64,000 nucleotides of DNA from Persephonella sp964519345 (GTDB lineage: Bacteria > Aquificota > Aquificia > Aquificales > Hydrogenothermaceae), in NCBI GenBank assembly GCA_964519345.1, contig CAZFKX010000011.1, positions 1 through 64,000 of the forward strand. Direction: 5' to 3'. The translations under genes and the position numbers were made by a program. Shown piece after piece: positions 8,443-17,499 of this stretch. Every line of letters starts with the position of its first letter. The stretch's first letter is position 1. The notes under the pieces were generated by a model that worked only from the letters and a program-made list of their open reading frames with translations, made no database searches and was not told where the DNA came from.

Positions 8443-10455
8443 TTATCCTCCAAAATACTGTCTGTAATCCTCAAAGATATTTTTTTCCCTCTTTTTTTCA
8501 AGACTGTCAACCTTGTTTTCTTTGCCTTCTGACTTTTTAAGAAGTGTTTCACTTAGCTTCTGATGTTCCTCTGTTATTTTTGCAAGATCCTCCGGTTTTT
8601 CAATAATAAAAGGTGTCAGGAAAACAAAAAGATTCGTTTTATTCAGATCTTCAGATCTGTATTTAAATAGATTTCCAATTATAGGGATTGAGGAGAAAAA
8701 CGGTACGCCTTCCATCGTTTTGATTGTTTTTTTTGATACAAGTCCTCCAAGAACAATAGTTTTTCCATTTGTAACAGTTATGGTTGTATTCAGTTCCCTT
8801 TTTGAAGTTATAGGAACCACATAACTTATCTCTCCTATTTGGGGTTTTTCATAACCTATTACCTCATTTACCTCCTGATGAATCTCCATAACAATATTCT
8901 CGCCAGATATATGGGGAATGACCTTAAGAATTAAACCCACTTCCTTATAGTCGTAATTTATTATTGGATTTCCATTTACATCAAACTTAACGCTCTGAGC
9001 AAACGGCGTCACCTGTGAAACGTTTATTGATGCTTCAATATTGTCCATCGTTAATATTTTTGGTGAGGAAACAATATTAAAGCCCGTTCCCCTTTCAAGA
9101 AGCGAGAAAAGAAATAGTAGATCTGGGAAAAAAAGAACATTTCCACCAACCTGGATATTTTCACCTGAAGATGACAAAACGCCTGCAACAAAATTAGAAG
9201 AACCTAAAATATTATAAAACCCTTCCTTTGATATTCCTCCTCTAAAAGCAGCGCCCCCCTGAGAACCAAACACCTGCCATCTTACACCTATTTCTTTTAA
9301 TGCCTGTTCTGACACTTCAGTTATAAGTGCTGTTACCAGAACCTGTTTTTTTTGTTTATCAAGATTCTGAACGAGATCTTTTATAGCATCATACTCTGTT
9401 TTGTTTGCATATATAATTATTGCATTTGATGCTTTATCTGCAACAACTTTTGGTCTATCTGCTTTCTGAGAAGTTGACTGTCTTGTATAAGTTTTTAGAT
9501 TTTTTATCTGAGTTTTCCCGGTCTTTTTTTCATCTTTTAGCGATACAAGTCTGATATTTTCAAGAAGTTTGTTTAACACATTAGCTATATCCTCAGCTTT
9601 TGAGTTTTTAAGATATATAGTCCAAAACTTCCTGTAAGTTGGATGTGGCGTAGGTTGATCAAGTATCGTAATAATCTCCTGTATCTCTTTAAAAACATAT
9701 GAGGGAGCTTTTACAACAACCGCATTTTGTGATTTTAGATTATAAGCTTTAAGCTGAACTCCTTTTTTTGCAAGATCAGAAAAAAGAGAGGTTAAAGCTG
9801 AAGTTATCTCTGATGAACTTGAGTATCTTAGTTTATAAACCTTTATTTCCATACCCTCTGTAGGCGTATCTATAAGAGATATAACCTGTTTTAGGTTTCT
9901 TACATTAGACTGGGAGTCTGTTATTATGACTATATTTGCAGGATTATAAGAAAAAATAAGACCTTTTGGAGATTTTAGTCCTCTTAAAACATTTAAAGCC
10001 TGTGTTACATCAGCATTTTTAAATTTATAAACGTATGTAATCATATCTTCAGACTCTTCAAGATCAGGCTTTACAGGAGGTGTAATATTTCTTGAAAATC
10101 CTGATGGTATTACTTCATAAAAAGATCCTTTGTTTACAAGAATGTAATTCCTTGATTTTAGTATAGAGGTATAAATATTCCAGGCATCATCTATAGAAAC
10201 TGGTTCAGGGAAAAGTAATGAGATCTGTCCCTTTACTTCTGCGCTTAACACTATATTTTTGCCTGTAAGACCTGAAATAAAATATGTCAAAAGTTTTAGA
10301 TCTATCTTTTCAAAATTAAAATATACCTGTCCTGTCTTTTTAAACTCTTTCGCCTGCTGTATTATCCTCTGAAGATTATTTTCTTCAGAACTTGAGTGAG
10401 GAACAATTAGTAAAAACAAAAGAAAAACAAAAATCAAATATCTACCTGATCTCAT
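8443..10455 (-). CDS. gspD: Type II secretion outer-membrane secretin GspD
   Basis: This 670-residue protein has a signal peptide (MRSGRYLIFVFLLFLLIVPHSSS) and forms the outer-membrane channel. Periplasmic N0-N3 domains occupy about 40-350 (for example YVYKFKNADVTQALNVLRGL and VYKLRYSSSSEITSALTSLF). The secretin domain contains VPFFSSIPIIGNLFKYRS. A low-complexity linker (about 300-340) and a charged tail rich in Lys and Glu follow the usual layout. The start overlaps gspC by 14 bases. No pilotin gene is seen nearby. Confidence 0.95.
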   Translation of the reverse strand: MRSGRYLIFVFLLFLLIVPHSSSEENNLQRIIQQAKEFKKTGQVYFNFEKIDLKLLTYFISGLTGKNIVLSAEVKGQISLLFPEPVSIDDAWNIYTSILKSRNYILVNKGSFYEVIPSGFSRNITPPVKPDLEESEDMITYVYKFKNADVTQALNVLRGLKSPKGLIFSYNPANIVIITDSQSNVRNLKQVISLIDTPTEGMEIKVYKLRYSSSSEITSALTSLFSDLAKKGVQLKAYNLKSQNAVVVKAPSYVFKEIQEIITILDQPTPHPTYRKFWTIYLKNSKAEDIANVLNKLLENIRLVSLKDEKKTGKTQIKNLKTYTRQSTSQKADRPKVVADKASNAIIIYANKTEYDAIKDLVQNLDKQKKQVLVTALITEVSEQALKEIGVRWQVFGSQGGAAFRGGISKEGFYNILGSSNFVAGVLSSSGENIQVGGNVLFFPDLLFLFSLLERGTGFNIVSSPKILTMDNIEASINVSQVTPFAQSVKFDVNGNPIINYDYKEVGLILKVIPHISGENIVMEIHQEVNEVIGYEKPQIGEISYVVPITSKRELNTTITVTNGKTIVLGGLVSKKTIKTMEGVPFFSSIPIIGNLFKYRSEDLNKTNLFVFLTPFIIEKPEDLAKITEEHQKLSETLLKKSEGKENKVDSLEKKREKNIFEDYRQYFGG

Positions 10456-11296
10456 AAGTTATAACCTTCCTCTTTCCATTTCTTTCTATGACTAACTTAA
10501 TAAACTGTTCATTTCTTAACATATTATATATTTTAAATGCTTCTTCTGCTGTTCTAACAGGCATATCATTGATGCTTATTATTAAGTCTCCGGATCTCAA
10601 GCCAAATTTATAAAGAAGACTCTGTGGTTTTACATATCTAAACCTGAAACCTACTGTCTCGTTATTTCTTATAACAGGAACTATAAGAACGTCCTTTAAA
10701 AGCGTTCCTATATCGGCGGTTTTTTCTTCAACAAATCTTCTATCTATTCTTATAACTTCACCATCCTTCTGTACAGGCTCTTTTACTTTTCTTTTTTCGT
10801 AAACCTTAGAACTTTTAATAGTCCCGGATCCTAAATCCAGATAAAGGCTAAATTTCTTGCCGTTTTTTTCAAGAATAAGATAAAAATCAGATATTTCAAC
10901 AACTTTGTATCCTTCTACATTATCTCCTTTCTTTATAAAAGAAGATTTTTTATCTTTTTTTATAAGAGCTATTTTCTCCCTATTAAAGTTCAAAACTCCA
11001 ATAAGTTTAATATCTTTAATTTTTAAAGTTAAAGGTTTTTGATTGCTTTCTTCAGTTTCATTTTTTAAGATATTCGTTTTATTACCTTCTGGGGCTTTGA
11101 ATACATAAATCATATCCGTATAAGACCTGTTGACCTTTTTAACCTCTTTTTTGATCTCTGATTTTATATGGGGCAGGGAGATATATTTCATCTCAATATA
11201 CCCGTTTAAAACAAAAGCAACAGATATTCCTATAGAAATAACGAGTAAAAATATAGATATCTTTTCTATATCTAATTTTGATAAAAACCTATCCAT
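10442..11296 (-). CDS. gspC: Type II secretion inner-membrane protein GspC with PDZ domain
   Basis: A single N-terminal membrane helix (about 13-32) is followed by a periplasmic homology region (LKIKDIKLIGVLNFNREKIALIKKDKK) that in the family contacts the GspD N0 domain. A C-terminal PDZ domain (about 200-284) contains SLLYKFGLRSGDLIISINDMPV. This is the standard GspC layout at 284 residues. It overlaps the subtilisin gene upstream by 8 bases and gspD downstream by 14, so all three are coupled. Confidence 0.9.
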   Translation of the reverse strand: MDRFLSKLDIEKISIFLLVISIGISVAFVLNGYIEMKYISLPHIKSEIKKEVKKVNRSYTDMIYVFKAPEGNKTNILKNETEESNQKPLTLKIKDIKLIGVLNFNREKIALIKKDKKSSFIKKGDNVEGYKVVEISDFYLILEKNGKKFSLYLDLGSGTIKSSKVYEKRKVKEPVQKDGEVIRIDRRFVEEKTADIGTLLKDVLIVPVIRNNETVGFRFRYVKPQSLLYKFGLRSGDLIISINDMPVRTAEEAFKIYNMLRNEQFIKLVIERNGKRKVITYEIR

Positions 11297-13055
11297 CTTT
11301 TTTTATCTTTCTCCTAAGTATCATAGATATAATCAGTAGAATATATGCCGTTAGCACTCCAAAATCACTGGCTGAAGATATTCTACAGCCACTACTTCCT
11401 TTTAGTTCGGGAAATACCACTCCTGATTGGGTCTGCGATATACCGTTTCCTTCAAGACTTACCTCAACAGATTTTCCATTTCCATAATCTATAAACAGTG
11501 TGCCGGAGTATTGATTGGTAGATGTAGGAGTAAAGTTTACCGTAATTGTACAGATATTGTTGTTTTTTATAGGATTGTCTGTACAGTCCTGTGAAACCGT
11601 AAAATTACTGTTATTTGTATAAACTGAGGAAATAAATAAATCTACCTCCCCTGTATTTCTGACAGTTATCTTTACTGTTTTTGTTGAGTTAACAGCCGTA
11701 TCGCCAAAGTTATAAGAGATTCTATCAAGACATAATTTTTCCTCAGTATCATTTATAAAAAGGTTGTAAAGATTTAAAACATTACATGTATATGAATAAC
11801 CAGAAAGCTTATCAGGATAATTCTTACCTGAAAACATAAGCTTATACTTTATATCGGAGATTGTTAGACTGCTGTTTGAGGAAAATAGGAGTCCTACAGC
11901 TCCAGTTACAAAAGGTGCTGCCTGCGAAGTTCCTGAAATAACTACGTACTGATCATTTATGTATGTACTTAATATCTCCTTTCCAGGTGCAAACATTTTT
12001 ACTTTACTAACGCCGTAATTTGATGACAAAGAAGTTGTAAAGCTTGCCCTATTGTTCAATTGATCGGATGCACCTATACACAGTTGATTATCAAGATCGT
12101 AATTACATGGATGAAAATTTATAAGTTCATTATTTTTACCTTCATTTCCCGCAGCCGATATAAAAAGTATATCTGTTAAAGATGATATTTTAAGTTTTTC
12201 AATATCTGAAGCTGGATATTCACCGCCATAGCTTGCATTTAAGGCAATTATATTTATCCCCTTTTTTTCTTTTAAATCTTTTATATAGTCAAGACAGATA
12301 ATTTCCCCATCTAAGGATCCATTGCCTGATGAATCCAGAAACTTACACGGAACTATTTTAACAGTCCAGTTAACCCCTGCAACACCTATAGTGTTATCTG
12401 TAACAGCCCCTATAATACCTGCAACATGCGTTCCATGTCCGTCATCATCGTAAGCATCCGGTGTACTGCATCCTGATAATGCATTGTTGAAAATAAGATT
12501 TCCGTTCTGATCGTATTGATAACACAGGGCGTTTATACCGTAGCAGTCATCGACGTAGCCGTTTCCATCTTTATCGTCCCCATTTTCGCATCCATCGTCT
12601 ATCCCATTGCCGTCCCTGTCAACATTAAGTAATTCATCTGTATTAATCCAGAGATTATCTCTTAAGTCAGGATGGTTGTAATCCACTCCTGTATCAACTA
12701 CAGCTATGTAAACTGTTGTTGATCCTGTAGATATATCCCATGCTTCAGGAGCATTTATAACAGACCACCACCAGTTTGGGTCGCCATTTTTGTCATAAAA
12801 GTCGGGATCATTTGGAAGTTTCAAAGCCTTAATCATATAATTCGGCTCTGCATACAGAACGTCCTCTCTCTTCTTTAACTCATTTATGAAACTCTTTATA
12901 TTTTTCCCATCTGGAACCTGAAATTTTGAAATTTTTAAACTGTAAGATTCTGTTGATATATTACCGTTTTTAAAAAGAACTATAACTTCATTTTTATACT
13001 CGGCACTATAAGAAAAAAAGGAAAAAATCAGAAATAATAAAATCAAACTTCTCAT
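11289..13055 (-). CDS. Subtilisin-like (S8) protease with ASH domain and Cys-type C-terminal sorting signal
   Basis: The protein has a signal peptide (about 1-18) and an I9-like propeptide (20-80). The S8 catalytic domain has Asp121 (VVDTGVDYNHPDL), His207 (DGHGTHVAG), Asn304 (AAGNEG) and Ser377 (GTSQAAPF). A calcium-loop insertion rich in Asp-x-Asp-Gly-Asn-Gly lies at 145-171. An ASH (choice-of-anchor D type) beta domain spans about 447-538. The last 36 residues hold SSGC (554-557), a hydrophobic helix (about 564-580) and the basic tail RRKIKK. This tripartite tail looks like a cysteine-containing surface-sorting signal. The gene sits inside the secretion operon and overlaps gspC by 8 bases, so it is probably a type II substrate anchored at the surface. 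The protease call is certain; the sorting is inferred. Confidence 0.93.
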   Translation of the reverse strand: MRSLILLFLIFSFFSYSAEYKNEVIVLFKNGNISTESYSLKISKFQVPDGKNIKSFINELKKREDVLYAEPNYMIKALKLPNDPDFYDKNGDPNWWWSVINAPEAWDISTGSTTVYIAVVDTGVDYNHPDLRDNLWINTDELLNVDRDGNGIDDGCENGDDKDGNGYVDDCYGINALCYQYDQNGNLIFNNALSGCSTPDAYDDDGHGTHVAGIIGAVTDNTIGVAGVNWTVKIVPCKFLDSSGNGSLDGEIICLDYIKDLKEKKGINIIALNASYGGEYPASDIEKLKISSLTDILFISAAGNEGKNNELINFHPCNYDLDNQLCIGASDQLNNRASFTTSLSSNYGVSKVKMFAPGKEILSTYINDQYVVISGTSQAAPFVTGAVGLLFSSNSSLTISDIKYKLMFSGKNYPDKLSGYSYTCNVLNLYNLFINDTEEKLCLDRISYNFGDTAVNSTKTVKITVRNTGEVDLFISSVYTNNSNFTVSQDCTDNPIKNNNICTITVNFTPTSTNQYSGTLFIDYGNGKSVEVSLEGNGISQTQSGVVFPELKGSSGCRISSASDFGVLTAYILLIISMILRRKIKKDG

Positions 13056-13065
13056 CTTTTACTCC

Positions 13066-13719
13066 TTACAGTTTTAAGTCTGAAAATTTTAAATATATTT
13101 CCCTGTTCACTTTTCCATTAAAAATCTTTCCAACAAATTTCCCTTTTATATATCCATTTTTTATATTATACGGAAGGTAAAGTTCACCTTTAAAATGTCC
13201 ATTTAAAATATTTCCTATTAGTTCCGCATGTATTTCATTTTTATGATCGTCTTTTTTTGTACTATAGTTGATTTCTATATTAGAGATAGGAATATCTTTC
13301 ATTTTTGATATAAAAAGTCTGCCTTTTCCATCAATAAGAATTTCTCTATCAAATATTACTGTATGGTCTGCTTTTAACGTACCTTGAATATTTTCATTTT
13401 TTTGAATAGAAGAAAGATCAAAATCGTTCAGGCTTAAATGCAATCTTTTCCTTACAATATTAATATAGCCTGTATAGACCCCATTTATCATAATTTCTAT
13501 CTTTGGAAATCTATTAATAAGATCTATTTTGTTAAAAATAAAGTTTCCTGTAGAAAGCTCTTTTATTCTAATGTTAAAAATATTACCTTCAACTAAGCTG
13601 TAGCTGATTCTATTTTTTGAAAGATAGTAAGAAATGATCCTATCTATAGGAAACGTATAAACAAAGGTTATACAAAAAGATACAAGAAATAAAGCAATGT
13701 ACAGTAAAAATTTTCTCAC
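13066..13719 (-). CDS. gspN: GspN-like type II secretion protein
   Basis: This is a 217-residue protein with one N-terminal membrane helix (about 5-25) and a periplasmic beta-rich remainder full of short strands (GYINIVRKRLHLSLNDFDL, then GTLKADHTVIFDREILIDGKGRL), as in the GspN/AsmA-like fold. Sequence identity to classical GspN is weak by eye. The call rests on size, topology and position directly after gspM (4-base overlap) in a conserved G-I-J-K-L-M-N order. Its exact role is unknown even in model systems. Confidence 0.65.
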   Translation of the reverse strand: MRKFLLYIALFLVSFCITFVYTFPIDRIISYYLSKNRISYSLVEGNIFNIRIKELSTGNFIFNKIDLINRFPKIEIMINGVYTGYINIVRKRLHLSLNDFDLSSIQKNENIQGTLKADHTVIFDREILIDGKGRLFISKMKDIPISNIEINYSTKKDDHKNEIHAELIGNILNGHFKGELYLPYNIKNGYIKGKFVGKIFNGKVNREIYLKFSDLKL

Positions 13720-14198
13720 ATCTTTTCTCCTATAACAGCCCTAACATTGAGTTTTCCGTTGCCTTTTGGATCATTTATACTTAATGAGATAACATAAAAA
13801 CCTTTTCTTTTTATTTTTTTTAAAAATTGTATCAGCTGATCGTCTGTTATTTTTTCAAATGATATTTCTACAGAGTTAAAATCATGTTGATATGGCTTCA
13901 ACGTTAGAATATTTGTTTTTATGCCTGATACTTCTGCCAGCTCTTCAACAGCAGTAAGAGAAAGTTTTTCTGTTTTTACCTCATTTTTGAAATTTCTATA
14001 CTCATTTATTATCTTCTGAAGTTCAACATACCTTTCTGTTTCTAATCTTACTTTTTTTTCTAATTTATTAAGCTTATCAATATTATAAGAGCCTAAAATA
14101 AATATTCCCCCTACTATGATAAATACATAAATACCTGTAAAAAGAAATATTTTTTCCCTCTGTTCAAGGGAGTTTATAAAAAAGATTAATCTTTTCAT
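13716..14198 (-). CDS. gspM: GspM-like type II secretion protein
   Basis: This is a 160-residue bitopic protein: a short cytoplasmic start (KRLIFFINSLEQREK), one membrane helix (about 17-36), a coiled coil (about 40-75) and a small ferredoxin-like periplasmic domain (about 85-160). This is the GspM/PilO layout. It overlaps both gspL and gspN by 4 bases. In the family it stabilises GspL and links it to GspC. Sequence similarity is low, so the call is structural and positional. Confidence 0.75.
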   Translation of the reverse strand: MKRLIFFINSLEQREKIFLFTGIYVFIIVGGIFILGSYNIDKLNKLEKKVRLETERYVELQKIINEYRNFKNEVKTEKLSLTAVEELAEVSGIKTNILTLKPYQHDFNSVEISFEKITDDQLIQFLKKIKRKGFYVISLSINDPKGNGKLNVRAVIGEKM

Positions 14199-15319
14199 CT
14201 GATCTCTCCAGATATACTGAATCTGATCATGCCTTCAGGTGTAGAAACGGTTTCGTCAATGCTTGAAACATATTTTTTTGATAAATTTTCTTTAAATCTT
14301 TCAACATCTTTAATACTTTCTGCCGTTCCCTGTATAGAAAACCTTTCAGAAGTTATATTTATTCTGTATATTCTGCCGATCCTTAAAGATTTTTTTGATC
14401 TTCCTATAAAATTTAGTATATCAACTGCATCTTCCTTTCTTACAGAGAAGGATCTAACCGCAGCCATCTTTCCTTTTGCCTGTTCTAAAGGATCAAAAAC
14501 TTCTCCCGTATAGTTGAATCCTTTTATAAACAATTCTTTTTCTTTCTCCTTTACAAATTTTAGTTGTTTTTCAGCCAGATTAATTTTTAAAAAAATCGCC
14601 GTATTTAAGATAAAAACAGAGATAAAAATAAAAAAAGCACCTTTTAATATTTTTTCCGTATAAACCTCTTCAGATTTGTGGAGTAGGTCAATTCCTGTAT
14701 CATCCAATCCTCTAAGAATAAGCCCGTAAGCCACATTTAAAGATGGATCATCTGTAGGATTTTTCAGCAGTTTGTAACCTTTAAAATCTTCAGGAATATT
14801 TCCAGACAGATACATATTTTCATTAATTTCTGGTATTTTAGAAAAAACTCTAACCTGATTTATAGACTGGTCTTCAATTTTAATATATACAATATAACCT
14901 TCCGAAAAATGAACTATCTCACAGTTATTGATACCATTGAATTTTACGAGTCTAAGAAGTGCAAAAACCTCACTATCTACAATGTCTCCATCTTTTAAAC
15001 GCTCTAATTCTTCCTTTTTTACAATAACACAGAATACCTCTGTTCTGTTTTTCGTATATCTCACAAAATAGGAATACTCAATATGATCAAAAGGAAAGGG
15101 AAGATCCATTTGAAGCTGTGTTTTAACCGCTTTCTCAATTTTTGATCTATCTTTAAAAGGAAATGAGTATAACCTAAATGTAGATCCAGAAGATGGATAG
15201 CCGTAAATCTTTTTAAATGCTTTTGGCTCTTTTTCAAGAATTTTTACACTTTTTTTTAATGGGTTTACCTCGCCTAAAAGCTCTTTTTTACTTCCCAGAT
15301 CAACAGCTTTAATTATCAA
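14195..15319 (-). CDS. gspL: GspL-like type II secretion protein
   Basis: The protein is 374 residues. The cytoplasmic part (1-225) fits the actin-like GspL/PilM fold, with a start VKAVDLGSK-like in character (MIIKAVDLGSKKELLG). It contains a pattern (KTQLQMDLPFPFDHIEYSYF) typical of GspL recognition of substrate-free GspE. One membrane helix lies at about 228-247, followed by a coiled coil and a periplasmic ferredoxin-like domain (about 290-374). It overlaps gspM by 4 bases. Confidence 0.85.
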   Translation of the reverse strand: MIIKAVDLGSKKELLGEVNPLKKSVKILEKEPKAFKKIYGYPSSGSTFRLYSFPFKDRSKIEKAVKTQLQMDLPFPFDHIEYSYFVRYTKNRTEVFCVIVKKEELERLKDGDIVDSEVFALLRLVKFNGINNCEIVHFSEGYIVYIKIEDQSINQVRVFSKIPEINENMYLSGNIPEDFKGYKLLKNPTDDPSLNVAYGLILRGLDDTGIDLLHKSEEVYTEKILKGAFFIFISVFILNTAIFLKINLAEKQLKFVKEKEKELFIKGFNYTGEVFDPLEQAKGKMAAVRSFSVRKEDAVDILNFIGRSKKSLRIGRIYRINITSERFSIQGTAESIKDVERFKENLSKKYVSSIDETVSTPEGMIRFSISGEIR

Positions 15320-15328
15320 TGAAACACC

Positions 15329-16219
15329 TCAGTAAAGCTTCTTCCATACCTCTTTAGTTTTTCCTTTTCTGTTTAATAGTATAACAAGTTTGTATTCCCT
15401 ACCTCCAAGCTGTATATCTATAACTGCAAGAAAATTCTCACTTTTTATATCAATATAAGGTTTTATTCTATAAAGAATATCCGAGTTCATCCCATCAACA
15501 TTAATCAGATCATCAACTCTTTTAAAAGGTTTTTCCCTTCTATAAGAGATTATTGAGTTTGCCAATGTTTCATCAATATCCCTATCAAGGGACATAATCA
15601 CCCATTTTGATGCTGTGTTTATATTTACCTTACCATTTGAGTAAGGTGATAAAACAGATCTTAAACCTGGACGAAACTGACCATCTAAAACAGTTCCGCT
15701 GTAAACCCTATCATCAACACCTTTTATAAGTCTAAGCTCCTCCAATGTATCTAATGGAGAATTTTTGGCTTTATATATATCATAATCTTCTTCTCCACCA
15801 CTACTGAAACTATCTTTGTCTATCCAGTCTAATATATTAAACAGTATATTTGGATTTATACCAATTATCTCAAAAAGTCTTTCAAATATATTCAGCATAT
15901 TCTGATCAATATCTTTACCCTTTATGAGAAAGTTTGGGTTTAGGTATCTCTCCTGATCAACAATCTGTATATTTATTTTACCTTCCTCTAAATTTATAGG
16001 AATATTTTGAGACCAGAACTCTCCTATATAATCAATCTTTTTATCATCCGTATCAAGAAGTTTTATTACAGCCTGTGATGCAGATTTTGAGACCAAAAAT
16101 ATCTCTTCTGTCTCTATTTTACTTTGTATATAACTTTCAAATATATATCTTTCGTGAGATAGGTTCAGAACTACCGCACTAAGAGAAGATATTAGAAAAA
16201 AAACCACAATAAGTATCAT
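15329..16219 (-). CDS. gspK: GspK-like minor pseudopilin (no visible prepilin leader)
   Basis: GspK caps the pseudopilus tip with GspI and GspJ. The 296-residue protein has the GspK helix-hairpin-helix-like segments (NINTASKWVIMSLDRDIDETLANSIISY and PFKRVDDLINVDGM) and a metal-site-like acidic stretch (DWIDKDSFSSGGEEDYD). Oddly, it begins MILIVVFFLISS. There is no basic leader and no Gly before the hydrophobic helix, and an in-frame TAA lies only seven codons upstream of the ATG. The prepilin peptidase site is therefore absent from the reading frame. It starts one base after gspJ. Confidence 0.85.
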   Translation of the reverse strand: MILIVVFFLISSLSAVVLNLSHERYIFESYIQSKIETEEIFLVSKSASQAVIKLLDTDDKKIDYIGEFWSQNIPINLEEGKINIQIVDQERYLNPNFLIKGKDIDQNMLNIFERLFEIIGINPNILFNILDWIDKDSFSSGGEEDYDIYKAKNSPLDTLEELRLIKGVDDRVYSGTVLDGQFRPGLRSVLSPYSNGKVNINTASKWVIMSLDRDIDETLANSIISYRREKPFKRVDDLINVDGMNSDILYRIKPYIDIKSENFLAVIDIQLGGREYKLVILLNRKGKTKEVWKKLY

Positions 16220-16220
16220 A

Positions 16221-16748
16221 CTAATTACCTGCTGTTATATAAAAGGTCTGATCATCTATAACAATCTTCAGAATATAGGGAAATTTTTTATCTGTATAAT
16301 TTTCATATATCTTTCCTCTGTCTATTACATAGAATGATACATTTTTAAAATTTCCAAGTGTAATCCTCTTTACACCGTCCCAACCGAGTTTTCCATCTAT
16401 ATATGGGAACTCCTCGTAAGTGAGAACATATCTTCCTTCCTTTGTTCTTTTCACTCTATATTCAGCCCTTACAGCGCCTGAATAAAACAATGGGTAAAGG
16501 GTATAAAAGGAGATCCTATCTCTATCAAGCAGAAAATTCTGATCCTTTTTTTCGATTCTTGCAAAAAACTGTTTTGAAAGTTGATCCGTTACAGACAGAT
16601 ACTGGGCAAACTTGCCTATTCTTGAGGAAAGTTCAATGCTGTGTTTAATGTTGGATATGTAAGAAAATCCCAGTACACTAAAAACAATAAGTATAAGGGA
16701 TAAAACCAGTAGAACTTCAAGAAGCGTAAATCCTTTTTTATCTTTCAT
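16221..16748 (-). CDS. gspJ: GspJ-like minor pseudopilin
   Basis: The 175-residue protein starts MKDKKGFTLLEVLLVLSLIL. This is a class III signal with cleavage expected after Gly6, Phe at mature +1 and Glu at +5. The rest is a beta-rich globular head of GspJ size. It lies between the gspI and gspK candidates and overlaps gspI by 11 bases. The J assignment over H follows from order and length. Confidence 0.8.
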   Translation of the reverse strand: MKDKKGFTLLEVLLVLSLILIVFSVLGFSYISNIKHSIELSSRIGKFAQYLSVTDQLSKQFFARIEKKDQNFLLDRDRISFYTLYPLFYSGAVRAEYRVKRTKEGRYVLTYEEFPYIDGKLGWDGVKRITLGNFKNVSFYVIDRGKIYENYTDKKFPYILKIVIDDQTFYITAGN

Positions 16749-17070
16749 AGGTTTTTATTTCTAAAATCTTTTTTCCAGTTTTTCTTTCAACCACTGTGTA
16801 AATGATCTCGTCTATACCAAACTCTATTTTTTTCTTCTCTTCCCTGAGATTGAATATCTCGTCTGACGTCTCCCTTTCTGGGATAGAGTAAATCTTTTCC
16901 TTAAAGAACTTCACAGCCTCAAGTCTTTTAAAGTTTTGTTCAACTTTTGAAATACTTTCCGACTGTATCCTTACAAGTAAAGTAAAAGAAACAGCAAATA
17001 TTGTTACAGCAATAAGAACTTCAAGGAGGGTAAATCCCTCCTGCCTAATCTTCCCAGACGGATATATCAT
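16738..17070 (-). CDS. gspI: GspI-like minor pseudopilin
   Basis: This is a short pseudopilin with the prepilin motif EGFTLLEVLIAVTIFAVSFTLL. The ATG at 17070 is preferred over the TTG at 17082 because it gives a 12-residue leader (MIYPSGKIRQEG) with less overlap into gspG (26 bases). Product is 110 residues, normal for GspI. The C-terminal part (IEFGIDEIIYTVVERKTGKKILEIKTY) matches the small GspI head. It overlaps gspJ by 11 bases. Confidence 0.78.
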   Translation of the reverse strand: MIYPSGKIRQEGFTLLEVLIAVTIFAVSFTLLVRIQSESISKVEQNFKRLEAVKFFKEKIYSIPERETSDEIFNLREEKKKIEFGIDEIIYTVVERKTGKKILEIKTYER

Positions 17071-17452
17071 CTTCTGTTCCAAGTTCGCCGTCAGGTCCCT
17101 TAGATTTTAACTCAAAAGGATGTTTTTCAGCCGGCGATATATATATAAAATCATTACCCCATGCGTCTTTTGGAAGAGAATCAAGATACTGCTTCCATTT
17201 TTTTGGTTCAGGTGGAATTTTTGGTTTTTCAACAAGGGATTTAAGTCCCTGTTCAGTTGTTGGATACATTCCATTGTCAAGTTTGTACATCTCTAAGGTT
17301 CTTTTGAGTTCTTTCAACTGAATTTTAGTAGTATCTATCTTTGCCTCATCAACCCTTCCTGTTATTTTTGGAATCACAAGAGCAGCTATCAATGATAAAA
17401 TAACTATCACTACAAGAAGCTCAAGTAATGTAAACCCTCTTTCTCTTCTCAT
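17045..17452 (-). CDS. gspG: Major pseudopilin GspG
   Basis: The protein is 135 residues. The leader MRRERG is followed by FTLLELLVVIVILSLIAALV. GspG marks are clear: MYPTTEQGLKSLVEKP, a WG pair (DAWGNDFIYISP), and the calcium-binding end SKGPDGELGTEDDISVWE. It is the first secretion gene, 47 bases after parB, with AGGGAG before the ATG. The gap may hold a separate promoter, but none is convincing by eye. No gspH or prepilin peptidase gene is in the window. Confidence 0.95.
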   Translation of the reverse strand: MRRERGFTLLELLVVIVILSLIAALVIPKITGRVDEAKIDTTKIQLKELKRTLEMYKLDNGMYPTTEQGLKSLVEKPKIPPEPKKWKQYLDSLPKDAWGNDFIYISPAEKHPFELKSKGPDGELGTEDDISVWED

Positions 17453-17499
17453 ATTTTCTCCCTTTTTTTCTTAATTAAATCATATTGAGATAATTATGT

